Shown here in pieces: positions 37,714-47,612 of a stretch of 64,000 nucleotides of DNA. The translations under genes and the position numbers were made by a program. Under the pieces are notes generated by a model that was not told the origin of the DNA, did not search any database, and worked only from the letters and a program-made list of their open reading frames with translations. Origin of the DNA: Mucilaginibacter frigoritolerans (lineage in GTDB: Bacteria > Bacteroidota > Bacteroidia > Sphingobacteriales > Sphingobacteriaceae); NCBI RefSeq assembly GCF_007830615.1, contig NZ_VLLI01000005.1, forward strand, positions 62,001 through 126,000, written 5' to 3'. Position 1 is the stretch's first letter. Every line of letters begins with the position of its first letter.

Positions 37714-39111
37714 TCAATCTGTACGTAACATAATTGGGCCAGTTTCTACTGGCTTTAATAATTTTGTGCCGTTAACTTCAACATCTTCATAAGTTAGGTG
37801 TTCGGCATTATCAACAACCTGGTCTTTAGGCGTACTTTTAATAGTTACTTTTTTTAGGCTGATGTTTTTTAGCGGGTTTCCCTTAACACCAACGGCATAA
37901 ATTCCTGCTTCGCCTGAATAATTGCAGCTCACATTCTGAATAATAAAATTATTAAAGCGCGTAGGATAATGTCCACCGCGCGAGCCATGATAGTTATTTT
38001 CAAAGCGGATAAATGCCGAGAGGGTGCTATCACATTGCACGTCGCTTACATGAATATCTTCTATAAATCCTCCACGATCCAAATTTGATTTAAAGTAAAT
38101 GGCACTCAGGCATTTTTTTATTTTAATGTTATACATATAAATATTCCGCACCCCTGCAGACATTTCGCTGCCAATGCAAAGCCCGTTAGTTTTAGAATTA
38201 AAAATACAATCTCGCACTACTAAGTTTTCCGTTGGTTGGCCAATGCGCCAGCCATCTTGGTCGCGACCAGCTTTAATGGCAATGCCATCGTCGCCCGTGG
38301 TAAAATTGCAATGTTGAATTAAAACGTTGGTACATGCTTCCGGATCACAGCCATCGTTATTCAGGTTCATGCTGTTAATGGTTACATTTTGTACGGTTAC
38401 ATTATTGCAAAGCACCGGATGAATTACCCAATAGGGGGCATCAATAATACTGATACCATCTACCAATACATTTTTACAACCAAAAAATTGGATCATATCG
38501 GGTGGTAAATATGATCCGGCGCCGAATACCCTTTCATAAACAGGGGTGCCGTCATGTCCCATTTGTCTTAATTTATTTTGTTCTTCCGAGCGTTGCGGGC
38601 GCCATTTGGCAAAGTTTTTACTGGCCGATCCATTTATTTTTCCGTTGCCGGTAATAGCAATGTCTGAACATTGATAAGCATAAAAAAGCGGTGAATAATT
38701 AAATAATTCGGTGCCTTCCCATAAAGTTAATACAGCAGGCAAATAATCTTTGTCATCTGCCGAAAAAATAAGCTCGGCGCCATCTTCAAAATGAAGGTTC
38801 ACATGGCTCTTTAAAACGATGGCCCCGGCAATAAAAAAGGTGCCTTTCGGTACAATTACTTCTCCGCCACCTTCCACACTGCATTGATTAATCACTTTAT
38901 CAAATACTGCTTTCGTATCTGTCTTTCCGTTGGCAATGGCGCCAAAAATGGTAATGTCGTATGTCGCCTTTTTAAACTCAGGTACTTTTATGTTTAGGAG
39001 AATATCGCCAACAGGGGTGCTCACTTTTTGCTGTGCAAACGAGATGAACGAAACCAAAAGCGAGGTTAGTACAAAAAAGGCCTTTTTTAAATTAAGGTAA
39101 AACTGGTTCAT
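37714..39111 (-). CDS. Glycoside hydrolase family 28 (polygalacturonase-like), secreted
   Basis: This 465-residue protein has a signal peptide (MNQFYLNLKKAFFVLTSLLV...SFAQQ) and a parallel beta-helix. GH28 catalytic motifs are present: NNDGCDPE, GDDGIAIKAG and a later CIGSEMSAGVRN. It starts with the typical YDITIFGAIANGKTDTKAVF region. GH28 enzymes hydrolyse alpha-1,4-galacturonosyl or rhamnogalacturonan links in pectin by inversion with two or three aspartates. No SusC/SusD pair is adjacent, so it is not within a visible polysaccharide utilisation locus. It converges almost stop-to-stop with the protease-barrel gene. Confidence 0.92.
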   Translation of the reverse strand: MNQFYLNLKKAFFVLTSLLVSFISFAQQKVSTPVGDILLNIKVPEFKKATYDITIFGAIANGKTDTKAVFDKVINQCSVEGGGEVIVPKGTFFIAGAIVLKSHVNLHFEDGAELIFSADDKDYLPAVLTLWEGTELFNYSPLFYAYQCSDIAITGNGKINGSASKNFAKWRPQRSEEQNKLRQMGHDGTPVYERVFGAGSYLPPDMIQFFGCKNVLVDGISIIDAPYWVIHPVLCNNVTVQNVTINSMNLNNDGCDPEACTNVLIQHCNFTTGDDGIAIKAGRDQDGWRIGQPTENLVVRDCIFNSKTNGLCIGSEMSAGVRNIYMYNIKIKKCLSAIYFKSNLDRGGFIEDIHVSDVQCDSTLSAFIRFENNYHGSRGGHYPTRFNNFIIQNVSCNYSGEAGIYAVGVKGNPLKNISLKKVTIKSTPKDQVVDNAEHLTYEDVEVNGTKLLKPVETGPIMLRTD

Positions 39112-39177
39112 AATGGAAAATTGACTAAAGATATAAGGAATATGTATTCGTCCAAATGTTGTAACAAGGGATATACA

Positions 39178-40623
39178 TTACTTAATCATATTTTTTATCA
39201 GTTCGCCCAAAGTTTTAAGGCTTTGTTCAATTATATCGCTAAAACTGATGCCAAAGCTGATGCGGATAAAATTGGTGAATCGGGCATCAGTACTAAAAAT
39301 TTGACCAGGTGCTATGCTAATGTTTTGTCCCATAGCCACTTGGTAAAGCTCAAAGGCATTAATGCTTTTGTCTAGTTCTATCCAAAGGGCATAACCACCC
39401 TGAGGGCGACTTATTTTGGTGTTTTCCGGGAAATAACTGGCAATTGCCTGTGTGTATTTTATACATTGGGTGTTCAATTCCCGGCGTAAATTGCGCATGT
39501 GTAAGTCGTATCTGCCCGTTTCAAAAAAGTGGCCAATAGCCGCCTGGGTAGGAGTGGCTGAACTCACCGTATGCATCATTTTTAGGTCGATAATCTGCTC
39601 TTTAAACCTACCTGGTATGCACCAACCCACCCGGTAGCCCGGTGCCAGCGATTTGGAGACCGACGAACATAACATTACCCAGCCTTCAGTATCGAAACTT
39701 TTACAGGTACGGGGGCGGCTTTTGCCAAAATAAATCTCACCATAAATATCATCCTCAATTAAAGGTATCTTTCTTTCAGTAATTAAGTTAACCAGTTGTT
39801 GTTTTCTGTCATCAGGCATACAACTGCCAACCGGGTTGCTGAAATTGGTTACAAACAGGCACGCTTTTATATCTACCTTATTCATCGCTTGTTCTAAATA
39901 ATCAATGTCGATACCGCTTTCCGGATCAACCGGGATTTCCAATACCTTGAGGTCTAGGCTCAACATTACATTAAATATCCCGAAATAGGTAGGACTTTCA
40001 ATAGCTACTGTATCCCCCGGCTTGGTTATAGCCCGCAGGCAAAACACCAAAGCCTCCTGGCAGCCTTGGGTAGTTACCACATCGTTTTCGGTGATTTGTC
40101 CACCCCAGTTAAAAGCGTTTTTAGCAACCTGTTTGCGCAAGGATAAATTCCCCTGTAAAAACTCATAGTTCACATTTCCACTAGGGCTTTTGCGAATGGC
40201 TTCCATCATTGACTTGTTGAGCCGAGCCAATGGTATCAAGTTTAAAGATGGAGAGGAACGAGACAACCGTAGCACACTCTCTTCCGTCATGTTTCTATAA
40301 ACCATGGAAATCATTTCTTTAACGCTAACCTCTTCAATCTTTTTTAACGGAGGTTTTACCGTAGGCGTTTTTGAAAACCTGGAAGGTAGATATTTAATGT
40401 AATAGCCCGATTTTGGACGCGCTTCTATGAGTCCCATGTTTTCCAACTCAACATAGGCTTTATAAGCTGTACTGATACTTATACCCTGTTGTGTACTCAA
40501 ATATCTTACAGAAGGCAATTTATCACCTGAATTAAGCAGATTCTGCTTAATTTGATTTTCAATGCGTGAAACTATTTTGGAGTAAAGGAACTCCTCTTCT
40601 GCAATGCCGGATAAATTTTCCAT
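39178..40623 (-). CDS. MocR-type GntR regulator with aminotransferase domain
   Basis: This 481-residue protein has an N-terminal GntR winged helix (about residues 10-80; SGDKLPSVRYLSTQQGISISTAYKAY when read in two parts). A fold-type I PLP aminotransferase domain follows. The PLP lysine is in SSVSKSLAPGYRVGW, and VTTQGCQEALVFCLRA, ESPTYFGIF and EDDIYGEIYFG are conserved. Such proteins are transcription factors, not enzymes, that sense PLP or amino compounds. It is divergent from the GNAT/aminotransferase pair at 40.7-42.4 kb, which is the usual arrangement for MocR and its target. Confidence 0.92.
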   Translation of the reverse strand: MENLSGIAEEEFLYSKIVSRIENQIKQNLLNSGDKLPSVRYLSTQQGISISTAYKAYVELENMGLIEARPKSGYYIKYLPSRFSKTPTVKPPLKKIEEVSVKEMISMVYRNMTEESVLRLSRSSPSLNLIPLARLNKSMMEAIRKSPSGNVNYEFLQGNLSLRKQVAKNAFNWGGQITENDVVTTQGCQEALVFCLRAITKPGDTVAIESPTYFGIFNVMLSLDLKVLEIPVDPESGIDIDYLEQAMNKVDIKACLFVTNFSNPVGSCMPDDRKQQLVNLITERKIPLIEDDIYGEIYFGKSRPRTCKSFDTEGWVMLCSSVSKSLAPGYRVGWCIPGRFKEQIIDLKMMHTVSSATPTQAAIGHFFETGRYDLHMRNLRRELNTQCIKYTQAIASYFPENTKISRPQGGYALWIELDKSINAFELYQVAMGQNISIAPGQIFSTDARFTNFIRISFGISFSDIIEQSLKTLGELIKNMIK

Positions 40624-40663
40624 AATAATCTGTTATGGTCAAAATTAACGATTCTGTATCTGT

Positions 40664-40691
40664 TTTGCTATTCACTAATGCTTTAATTTTG
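40664..40691 (+). promoter_or_regulatory. Promoter of the GNAT/aminotransferase pair
   Basis: A TTTG -33 element (40664-40667) and TAATTTTG -7 element (40684-40691) are separated by 16 bp and lie 22 bp upstream of the ATG at 40714. The divergent MocR gene begins 41 bp to the left, so a shared operator is likely here. Confidence 0.45.
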
Positions 40692-40713
40692 TGTTGATAG
40701 AAAATAAATAAAT

Positions 40714-41172
40714 ATGGAGTTGCAAATAATTGATTACCGGCCAGAATATCAGCCCTATTTTGAGAAGTTTAACAAACAATGGCTGGAAGAATATTTTACT
40801 GTTGAACCTCTTGATAAGTGGGTACTGGAGCAACCGGAAGAGGCCATTATAAAAAACGGTGGAAAAATATACTTTTTAACATCGGGCGATAAGGTGGTGG
40901 GTACTGTTGCTTTGCGATTTATTGAGGAGGGCGTTTTTGAGTTAACCAAAATGGCGGTGGATAAATCATACAGAGGTACTGGTGCCGGTCAGTTTTTATG
41001 TCAGGCTGGAATAGACAAAGCGCATGAAATGGGTATACAAAAGCTTATCCTTTTTTCCAACCGGATATTGAAAAATGCCATTCACATTTATCATAAATTG
41101 GGTTTTACAGAAATACCCGTTGAACAGGGTACTTATGGCAGGGCCGATATTATGATGGAAATTAATTTCTAA
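40714..41172 (+). CDS. GNAT-family N-acetyltransferase
   Basis: This 152-residue protein has the GNAT fold: ISxxVGTVALRF-like GDKVVGTVALRF (beta strand 4), then FELTKMAVDKSYRGTGAGQFLC with the acetyl-CoA-binding loop, and KLILFSNRILKNAIHIYHKLGF at the end. It transfers acetyl from acetyl-CoA to an amine. The next gene starts 16 bp after the stop, so they form an operon. The divergent MocR suggests an amino-acid-related acceptor, but this is context inference. Confidence 0.88.
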   Translation: MELQIIDYRPEYQPYFEKFNKQWLEEYFTVEPLDKWVLEQPEEAIIKNGGKIYFLTSGDKVVGTVALRFIEEGVFELTKMAVDKSYRGTGAGQFLCQAGIDKAHEMGIQKLILFSNRILKNAIHIYHKLGFTEIPVEQGTYGRADIMMEINF

Positions 41173-41188
41173 CATCAATTAACCAGAA

Positions 41189-42412
41189 ATGCAAATCAAA
41201 TCAATTACCGACCAGGAAGTACAACAGTACAGGGCCGAAACAAGGGGAACCACTCAGCGTATTCATTTTAACAATGCAGGATCATCGTTGCCGCCGGATG
41301 TTGTGGTGGATACCGTTGTTAACTATTTAAAGGAAGAAGCTATTTATGGCGGATACGAAACCGAAGCTAAATATAAAGAACAGCTAAACAATACCTACAG
41401 CCTTATTGCCCGGTTAATAAATGCTGATAAAGATGAAATTGCCCTTGTAGAAAATGCCAGCTCCGCCTGGGGAATAGCATTTAATGGGATAGAATTTAAA
41501 CCTGGAGATGAGGTGATTATTTCGGAAATGGAATATGTAACCAATATAATTGGTTTTTTAAATGCCGAAAAAACACGTGGTATTAAAACAAGAATTGTTT
41601 ATAACGATGAACAAGGTAATTTTGATTTGAAAACTCTGGTAGAAGCGATATCGGCCAAAACAAAACTGATTGCTGTAACCCATATCGCTTCTACCACAGG
41701 TGGGGTGATGCCTGTTGTTGAAATTGGTAAAATAGCGCGAAAACATAACATCTTATACCTGGTTGATGCCTGTCAAAGCGTAGGGCAGGTGCCGGTAGAC
41801 GTAAAAGAGATTGATTGCGATATGCTTTCAGTAACCGGACGTAAATACTTGCGTGCTCCAAGAGGCACCGGCTTTTTATATGTCAGAAAACACATTTTGG
41901 ATAAAATAAAACTCAGCTTTATTGATGGTTTTGCTGTCAAATCTGTGAGTCAGGATGAGTTTAAGCTAAAGGACGACGCGCGCAGATTTGAATTGTATGA
42001 AAAGAACAGAGCGATTACGTTGGGTCTGGGCAAAGCAGTGGAATATGCACTCAATATCGGGGTCGACAGGATATGGCACCGCGTTCAACAGCTGGCAATA
42101 TTAATGCGCAGGCACTTAAATAATATTGATGGTGTAACGGTTCATGATATAGGCGATCAGCAATGCGGTATCGTCACTTTCTCAGTAAGCGGGTTTGAAG
42201 CAGTGGCCATAAAAAATAAACTGGCGGAAAAGCAGATTAATGTATCCGTCGGCCTCGCCCAATCAACATTAATTTACATGGACAAATACCATTTAACAAG
42301 TGTGGTAAGGGCATCGGTACATTACTATAATACCGAAGAGGAAATATTGTTGATGTGCAATGAGCTTACCCTGTTATTAAAAACGGTAGCCTCCGAAGTT
42401 TACCCTAAATAA
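41189..42412 (+). CDS. Class-V aminotransferase family PLP enzyme
   Basis: This 407-residue protein has a class-V fold. It begins RIHFNNAGSSLPPDVVVD, has VENASSAWGIAFNG near the cofactor pocket, and the lysine in SVTGRKYLRAPRGTGFLYV as the probable Schiff-base residue. Its segments LYLVDACQSVGQVPVDV and EVIISEMEYVTN are typical of the cysteine-desulfurase/isopenicillin-epimerase branch. The expected active-site cysteine loop of desulfurases is not obvious, so it may be an epimerase, lyase or other. It is in an operon with the GNAT gene and overlaps the convergent nitrilase gene by 13 bp. Confidence 0.85.
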   Translation: MQIKSITDQEVQQYRAETRGTTQRIHFNNAGSSLPPDVVVDTVVNYLKEEAIYGGYETEAKYKEQLNNTYSLIARLINADKDEIALVENASSAWGIAFNGIEFKPGDEVIISEMEYVTNIIGFLNAEKTRGIKTRIVYNDEQGNFDLKTLVEAISAKTKLIAVTHIASTTGGVMPVVEIGKIARKHNILYLVDACQSVGQVPVDVKEIDCDMLSVTGRKYLRAPRGTGFLYVRKHILDKIKLSFIDGFAVKSVSQDEFKLKDDARRFELYEKNRAITLGLGKAVEYALNIGVDRIWHRVQQLAILMRRHLNNIDGVTVHDIGDQQCGIVTFSVSGFEAVAIKNKLAEKQINVSVGLAQSTLIYMDKYHLTSVVRASVHYYNTEEEILLMCNELTLLLKTVASEVYPK

Positions 42413-43209
42413 TATGCAGGCCGCCTGTCGTTCAACAAGTCGTTAAACTCATTAAAATGTTTGTCGCGTGTTAATAAAGGATCAATTTCAAGTGTGATGA
42501 CCCGTTCTTCCGTTTTATTAGCTTGTTCAATAGGTTCACCGGTAAAGTTGTATAATACGGATCCGCCGGTAAAGGTAAGAGTTTGGGTGCTTCCATCTTC
42601 AAGTTGGCGGGTTTCTGTTCCGCAGCGATTGGTTACAGCAACAAATACCTTGTTTTCGAGTGCACGGGCTGGCAAACCTATGCGCCATACGTCCGAAACA
42701 AGGTTGGATGGACAGGCAATCACGTCGGCGCCTAACAGCGCCAGGCTGCGCGCAGCTTCAGGGTAGCGCCAGTCGTTACAAACCATAATGCCCACTTTGC
42801 AATCTTTTAAAGGGTGTTCAACTACAAAAAAGCCTGAATCTCCTTCATTAAAACATCCTTTTTCGCGGAAAAATAAATGGGTTTTGCGGTATGACTTCAC
42901 TTCACCATTAGGGAGAGCTATTAAAGCAGCATTGTATACGTTACCTGCACTTTTCTCTACAAACCCGGCAACTACCATAGCTTGGTGATCTTTTGCCAAT
43001 TGTTTAAAAAAAGCTATACTTTGTCCGTTGAAATCTTCCGCAGCAGTTATAGTTTCTTCGCGGGTTATGAATGAGTATCCGGTTGTACTCAGTTCGGGCA
43101 GCACAATAATATCTGTCTGTACATCTTTTAACAAATGAGCTATTTGCTGTAAATTCAAAGCAACATTGCCCCAAACCGGTGTGAACTGTACAAGACTGAT
43201 GTTAAGCAT
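42400..43209 (-). CDS. Carbon-nitrogen hydrolase (nitrilase superfamily)
   Basis: This 269-residue protein has the Glu-Lys-Cys triad: E39 in VLPELSTTGY, K109 in SYRKTHLF and C144 in IMVCNDWRYPE. The EARS-type PEAARSLALLGADVIACPSN region follows. The family hydrolyses amide or nitrile C-N bonds, for example N-carbamoyl or omega-amide compounds. It is on the minus strand, ends inside the aminotransferase gene's 3' end, and may belong to the same amine pathway; this is inference from neighbourhood. Confidence 0.9.
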   Translation of the reverse strand: MLNISLVQFTPVWGNVALNLQQIAHLLKDVQTDIIVLPELSTTGYSFITREETITAAEDFNGQSIAFFKQLAKDHQAMVVAGFVEKSAGNVYNAALIALPNGEVKSYRKTHLFFREKGCFNEGDSGFFVVEHPLKDCKVGIMVCNDWRYPEAARSLALLGADVIACPSNLVSDVWRIGLPARALENKVFVAVTNRCGTETRQLEDGSTQTLTFTGGSVLYNFTGEPIEQANKTEERVITLEIDPLLTRDKHFNEFNDLLNDRRPAYYLG

Positions 43210-43237
43210 ATAAAGATTATTTTAAAATAGACCTAAG

Positions 43238-43245
43238 CAAAGCTA
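43238..43245 (-). promoter_or_regulatory. -7 promoter element of nitrilase gene (TAGCTTTG)
   Basis: The minus strand reads TAGCTTTG, an exact TAnnTTTG match, 28 bp upstream of the ATG at 43209. Confidence 0.4.
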
Positions 43246-43256
43246 ATCTCTAATTA

Positions 43257-44588
43257 CTAACTTTCAATCTCTGGTAAAAGTATTCTGAAAATTGATCCTT
43301 CGCCCTCATTACTTTCAACTTCAATTTTGCCTTTGTGCTTTTCAACAATCTGTTTCACAATGCTCAAACCAAGTCCGGTGGATTGTTCACCGTTAAGACC
43401 CGGTCTTCCTGCTTTAGTAAATGGATCAAAAATAATAGGCAATTTTTCTTTTGGGATACCGATACCTTTATCCTTTACTTCAATAACAACATGTTTCTTG
43501 TTTTTGCTCAAAATAACATCCACCTTAGTATTAGGTTTCGAAAATTTTAGTGCATTCCCAATCAGGTTATCCAGTACCCGTTGAAATTTTTCCATATTTA
43601 TCATGGCATAAGCTGGGCTGGCCCTGCTTATCAATTCAATATTTTTGGTATCTTTTTGAATTTTCCAAATATTGGCAATATCAATTAAAAACTTATTTAT
43701 TTCCGTTTTTTTGGTGACGAGTTCAACAATGTTTTCGTTACGGGCCGACTCCAGTAATTCATCAATAATACTACGTGCTTTACCACATGATGTCTTTATC
43801 AGATCTAAGTTTTCTTGTGTATCCTCGTCAATTTCGTCCATTTCCATCATCATCGCTATAGATTCAACTGCAGCTATTGGGTTACGTAAGTCATGCGCTA
43901 CCAAGCCAAGCAACTGGCTTTTAAATTCACTCCCCCGTTCAATTTCAGCGTTTTTTTTCCTTATCTCTATCAATTGCATGTAATAATTAGCCTTGTAGGT
44001 AAAAAAATACCTTGATACCAAATAAAAACCACCCAGTAAGATAAATGAAATTAACTGGTTATAAAGCATTTCCGTGTCAAATGCATGATTATGTATAAGT
44101 AATGAAGTAAACAGCAATTCGGCTGCAATCATCAGGATAATAGTTTCAAAATATTCAAAAACAAACAGGATACTTACAATAATTAATGCTATAAGGTACA
44201 AAGTAAGTGCATTGCGCGGATCTGAAGTAGCGATAAAACTGGAGTACATACCACAAGAGATGAGGTACAGAGAAAACGAAAAAACAAAAAACGACATTAT
44301 GGCAGTTGATCTCTTTGTTTTTCTAAAGCTATCTATCAGAACGTTACTTGAAAGATAGTAGATAAAACTGCCTGCAATAAACACCCAATTGGTTACATTA
44401 AATTCGGGAAAGTTTTCGGCTTTGGTGAGGCTCAACGGAAAAACAAAATAAAGCAGCCTGATAATTGAATTTAAAATTAAAAAAATGACACTAGCTATTC
44501 GCACCGATAGCAGGTTTTGGCCCGTATAGTAGTGGCGGTAGGCAGCTTTATACTTACCTGGCAAATATTTAAAAAAGCGTTTATCCAA
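43257..44588 (-). CDS. Membrane sensor histidine kinase, orphan
   Basis: This 443-residue protein has about six hydrophobic segments in its first 200 residues, forming a membrane sensing domain. HisKA follows with H232 in LVAHDLRNPIAAVES. HATPase has NLIGNALKFSKP, DKGIGIPKEKL and STGLGLSIVKQI. It has no receiver domain and no response regulator is adjacent, so its partner lies elsewhere. It probably senses an intramembrane or membrane-state signal; nothing in the sequence names it. It is divergent from clpB, 265 bp away. Confidence 0.9.
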   Translation of the reverse strand: MDKRFFKYLPGKYKAAYRHYYTGQNLLSVRIASVIFLILNSIIRLLYFVFPLSLTKAENFPEFNVTNWVFIAGSFIYYLSSNVLIDSFRKTKRSTAIMSFFVFSFSLYLISCGMYSSFIATSDPRNALTLYLIALIIVSILFVFEYFETIILMIAAELLFTSLLIHNHAFDTEMLYNQLISFILLGGFYLVSRYFFTYKANYYMQLIEIRKKNAEIERGSEFKSQLLGLVAHDLRNPIAAVESIAMMMEMDEIDEDTQENLDLIKTSCGKARSIIDELLESARNENIVELVTKKTEINKFLIDIANIWKIQKDTKNIELISRASPAYAMINMEKFQRVLDNLIGNALKFSKPNTKVDVILSKNKKHVVIEVKDKGIGIPKEKLPIIFDPFTKAGRPGLNGEQSTGLGLSIVKQIVEKHKGKIEVESNEGEGSIFRILLPEIES

Positions 44589-44853
44589 GGGTGTATAAGA
44601 ATTACATAGGAACCCAAAAATAGGGATTATTTACTAATTGTTAAATGTAATTATCACAATAATAGTCAATGACAAATTAACCGACCGGTAAAATTTTAAG
44701 AGACAATTTAACAGTATTGATGCACTGGCAGGGGATTTGATCGGCTTAGACGGATTAAGTTGAGCGGATGATTGAGTGAATTAAATGTAATGTTTTATAT
44801 AAATATTTTGATTCAACAAAGCATCCCTTAACCAGTCTTCAAAAACAAAAACT

Positions 44854-47472
44854 ATGAATTTTAACAATTTTACCATAAAAGCACAGGAAGCCGTACAAAA
44901 GGCTTCCGAAATAGCAACGGGCAACCAGCAACAAGCTATTGAAACAGCGCATCTGTTAAAAGGTTTGTTATTGGTTGATGAAAATGTTATTTCCTACTTA
45001 TTAAAAAAATTAAACGTAAATATTAACCGCCTTAATGAAACACTTGATCAGCAGATTGGTTCGTTTCCTAAAGTTAGCGGCAGTAATGTTTATTTATCAT
45101 CAGGTTCCAACTCAGCCTTACAAAAGGCACAGTCATATTTAAAAGAGTTTAAGGATGAGTTTGTATCTGTTGAGCATATTTTATTGGGAATTTTATCAGT
45201 AAATGATAAAACCAGCACAGCGTTAAAAGATTACGGTGTAAACGAAAAAGACCTTAAAAAGGCTATTGTAAGTTTAAGGGGTGATAATAAAGTTACAGAT
45301 CAAAACGCCGAAGCTACTTATAATGCTTTAAATAAATATGCACGTAATCTGAATGAATATGCCGAATCAGGCAAATTGGACCCGGTTATAGGCAGGGATG
45401 AAGAGATTAGGCGTGTGATACAAATATTATCGCGTCGTACTAAGAATAACCCAATACTTGTTGGCGAACCAGGGGTTGGTAAAACTGCTATTGCAGAAGG
45501 TATCGCTTTCCGTATTATAAAAGGCGATGTTCCAGAAAGCCTCAAATCAAAAACCGTTTATTCGTTAGATATGGGAGCCCTAATAGCTGGTGCCAAATAT
45601 AAGGGCGAGTTTGAGGAACGTTTAAAAGCTGTTATAAAAGAAGTTACCCAGGCTGATGGTGAAATCATTATGTTTATTGATGAGATCCATACGCTGGTAG
45701 GTGCAGGAGGTGGTGAAGGTGCCATGGATGCAGCTAATATATTGAAACCGGCTTTAGCTCGTGGCGAATTAAGAGCTATTGGTGCAACCACATTAAACGA
45801 ATATCAAAAATACATTGAGAAGGATAAAGCGCTGGAACGTCGTTTCCAGATGGTGCTGGTGGATGAACCTGATACAGCCGATGCTATTTCCATTTTACGT
45901 GGTTTAAAGGAACGTTATGAAACCCACCACAAGGTGAGGATTAAAGACGAAGCAATTATTGCCGCTGTTGAAATGTCACAACGCTATATTTCAGACCGTT
46001 TTTTACCAGATAAAGCAATTGACCTGATGGATGAGGCTGCTTCTAAATTACGTTTGGAAATGGATTCTGTTCCCGAAGCTGTCGACGAATTGGAACGCCG
46101 TATTATGCAATTGGAAATTGAGCGCGAAGCCATTAAACGTGAAAAGGATGATAAAAAGGTAAAAGAACTAAGTGTAGAAATTGCTAATCTTTCTGCTGAT
46201 CGCGATTCTTTACGTGCTAAATGGCAGGGTGAAAAAGATATTGTTGATGGCATTAACCTGAAAGTTGAGCAGATTGAAAACTATAAACAGGAAGCAGAAC
46301 AGGCGGAACGTGCCGGTGACTATGGTAAAGTAGCCGAGTTACGCTATGGCACCATAGTAAAAGCCCAGCAGGAAGTTGAACAGTTGAAAGCTGACTTGCT
46401 TGAAAATCAGAGCGATAGCCGCATGCTGAAGGAAGAAGTCACTGCCGATGATATTGCAGGGGTAGTTTCACGCTGGACAGGCATCCCGGTTTCAAAAATG
46501 ATCCAGAGTGAGCGTGAGAAATTGCTGCACCTGGAAGAAGAACTGCATAAACGTGTAGCAGGGCAGGAGGAAGCGATAGAAGCTATAAGTGACGCTATCC
46601 GCCGTAGCCGTGCTGGTTTGCAGGATAAACGCAAACCTATTGGTTCGTTCATATTTTTAGGAACAACAGGCGTGGGTAAAACAGAATTGGCCAAAGCTTT
46701 GGCTGAGTACCTGTTTAACGATGAAAGTGCGATGGTGAGAATAGATATGTCAGAGTACCAGGAGCGCCACGCAGTATCCAGATTAATTGGAGCGCCTCCG
46801 GGCTATGTAGGCTATGATGAAGGCGGCCAATTAACCGAGGCTGTACGCCGCAAACCATACAGTGTAATATTGCTGGATGAGATTGAGAAAGCGCATCCGG
46901 ATGTGTTTAATATCCTGTTACAGGTTTTGGATGATGGACGTTTAACTGATAATAAAGGCAGATTGGTGAACTTTAAAAACACTATCATTATCATGACATC
47001 CAACATCGGTTCCAACATTATTCAGGAAAACTTCCAGGATTTTGATGATAGTGATAAGGATGAAGTGATCGCTAAAACTAAGAATCAATTGTTTGATTTG
47101 TTAAGGGCAACCATTCGTCCGGAGTTTTTGAACAGGATTGACGAGATCATTATGTTTACACCGCTGAGCCGTGATGAAATTACAGAGATTGTGAAATTGC
47201 AGTTTAAACAGGTTCAGCAAACTTTGGCAGAAATGGGTGTAACCATTGAAGCGTCAGAAGAAGCATTGGATTGGCTGGCACAACTAGGTTATGACCCTCA
47301 GTTTGGAGCAAGACCATTGAAACGCGTTATCCAGAAGAAGATACTGAACGAATTGTCAAAACAAATATTGGCAGGAAAAGTAGACAGAGACAGCAAGATT
47401 AAACTGGATATGTTCGACAATCAGTTTGTGTTTTTAAATGAAAATAATGTGGAGGAGCAATCTGTTAAATAA
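44854..47472 (+). CDS. clpB: ATP-dependent disaggregase ClpB
   Basis: This 872-residue protein has a Clp N-domain (about 1-145), a first AAA+ module with Walker A GEPGVGKT (K210) and Walker B MFIDEIHTLVGAGG, and the coiled-coil middle domain (about 405-525). The second AAA+ module has GTTGVGKT (K609) and GPPxG-type APPGYVGYDEGGQ. The middle domain marks it as ClpB rather than ClpA/C. With DnaK it resolubilises aggregated protein after heat stress. The gene is monocistronic with a terminator downstream. No HrcA/CIRCE-like operator was recognised in the upstream 260 bp. Confidence 0.97.
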   Translation: MNFNNFTIKAQEAVQKASEIATGNQQQAIETAHLLKGLLLVDENVISYLLKKLNVNINRLNETLDQQIGSFPKVSGSNVYLSSGSNSALQKAQSYLKEFKDEFVSVEHILLGILSVNDKTSTALKDYGVNEKDLKKAIVSLRGDNKVTDQNAEATYNALNKYARNLNEYAESGKLDPVIGRDEEIRRVIQILSRRTKNNPILVGEPGVGKTAIAEGIAFRIIKGDVPESLKSKTVYSLDMGALIAGAKYKGEFEERLKAVIKEVTQADGEIIMFIDEIHTLVGAGGGEGAMDAANILKPALARGELRAIGATTLNEYQKYIEKDKALERRFQMVLVDEPDTADAISILRGLKERYETHHKVRIKDEAIIAAVEMSQRYISDRFLPDKAIDLMDEAASKLRLEMDSVPEAVDELERRIMQLEIEREAIKREKDDKKVKELSVEIANLSADRDSLRAKWQGEKDIVDGINLKVEQIENYKQEAEQAERAGDYGKVAELRYGTIVKAQQEVEQLKADLLENQSDSRMLKEEVTADDIAGVVSRWTGIPVSKMIQSEREKLLHLEEELHKRVAGQEEAIEAISDAIRRSRAGLQDKRKPIGSFIFLGTTGVGKTELAKALAEYLFNDESAMVRIDMSEYQERHAVSRLIGAPPGYVGYDEGGQLTEAVRRKPYSVILLDEIEKAHPDVFNILLQVLDDGRLTDNKGRLVNFKNTIIIMTSNIGSNIIQENFQDFDDSDKDEVIAKTKNQLFDLLRATIRPEFLNRIDEIIMFTPLSRDEITEIVKLQFKQVQQTLAEMGVTIEASEEALDWLAQLGYDPQFGARPLKRVIQKKILNELSKQILAGKVDRDSKIKLDMFDNQFVFLNENNVEEQSVK

Positions 47473-47520
47473 ACAGGTTGGGTATTAAGGAAAATAACTA
47501 CACAATATATATTACAGCAG

Positions 47521-47560
47521 GAAGCCGCCTCAAAATAAAATTTGCGACGGCTTCTTTATT
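47521..47560 (+). terminator. Terminator downstream of clpB
   Basis: Seven-bp arms GAAGCCG and CGGCTTC, with an inner CAAA/TTTG stem, are followed by TTTATT, 48 bp after the clpB stop. Confidence 0.6.
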
Positions 47561-47612
47561 GATATTATAATACTATCAAAAGTTGTTATTTTAGTGTTCA
47601 TCATCTCATATA

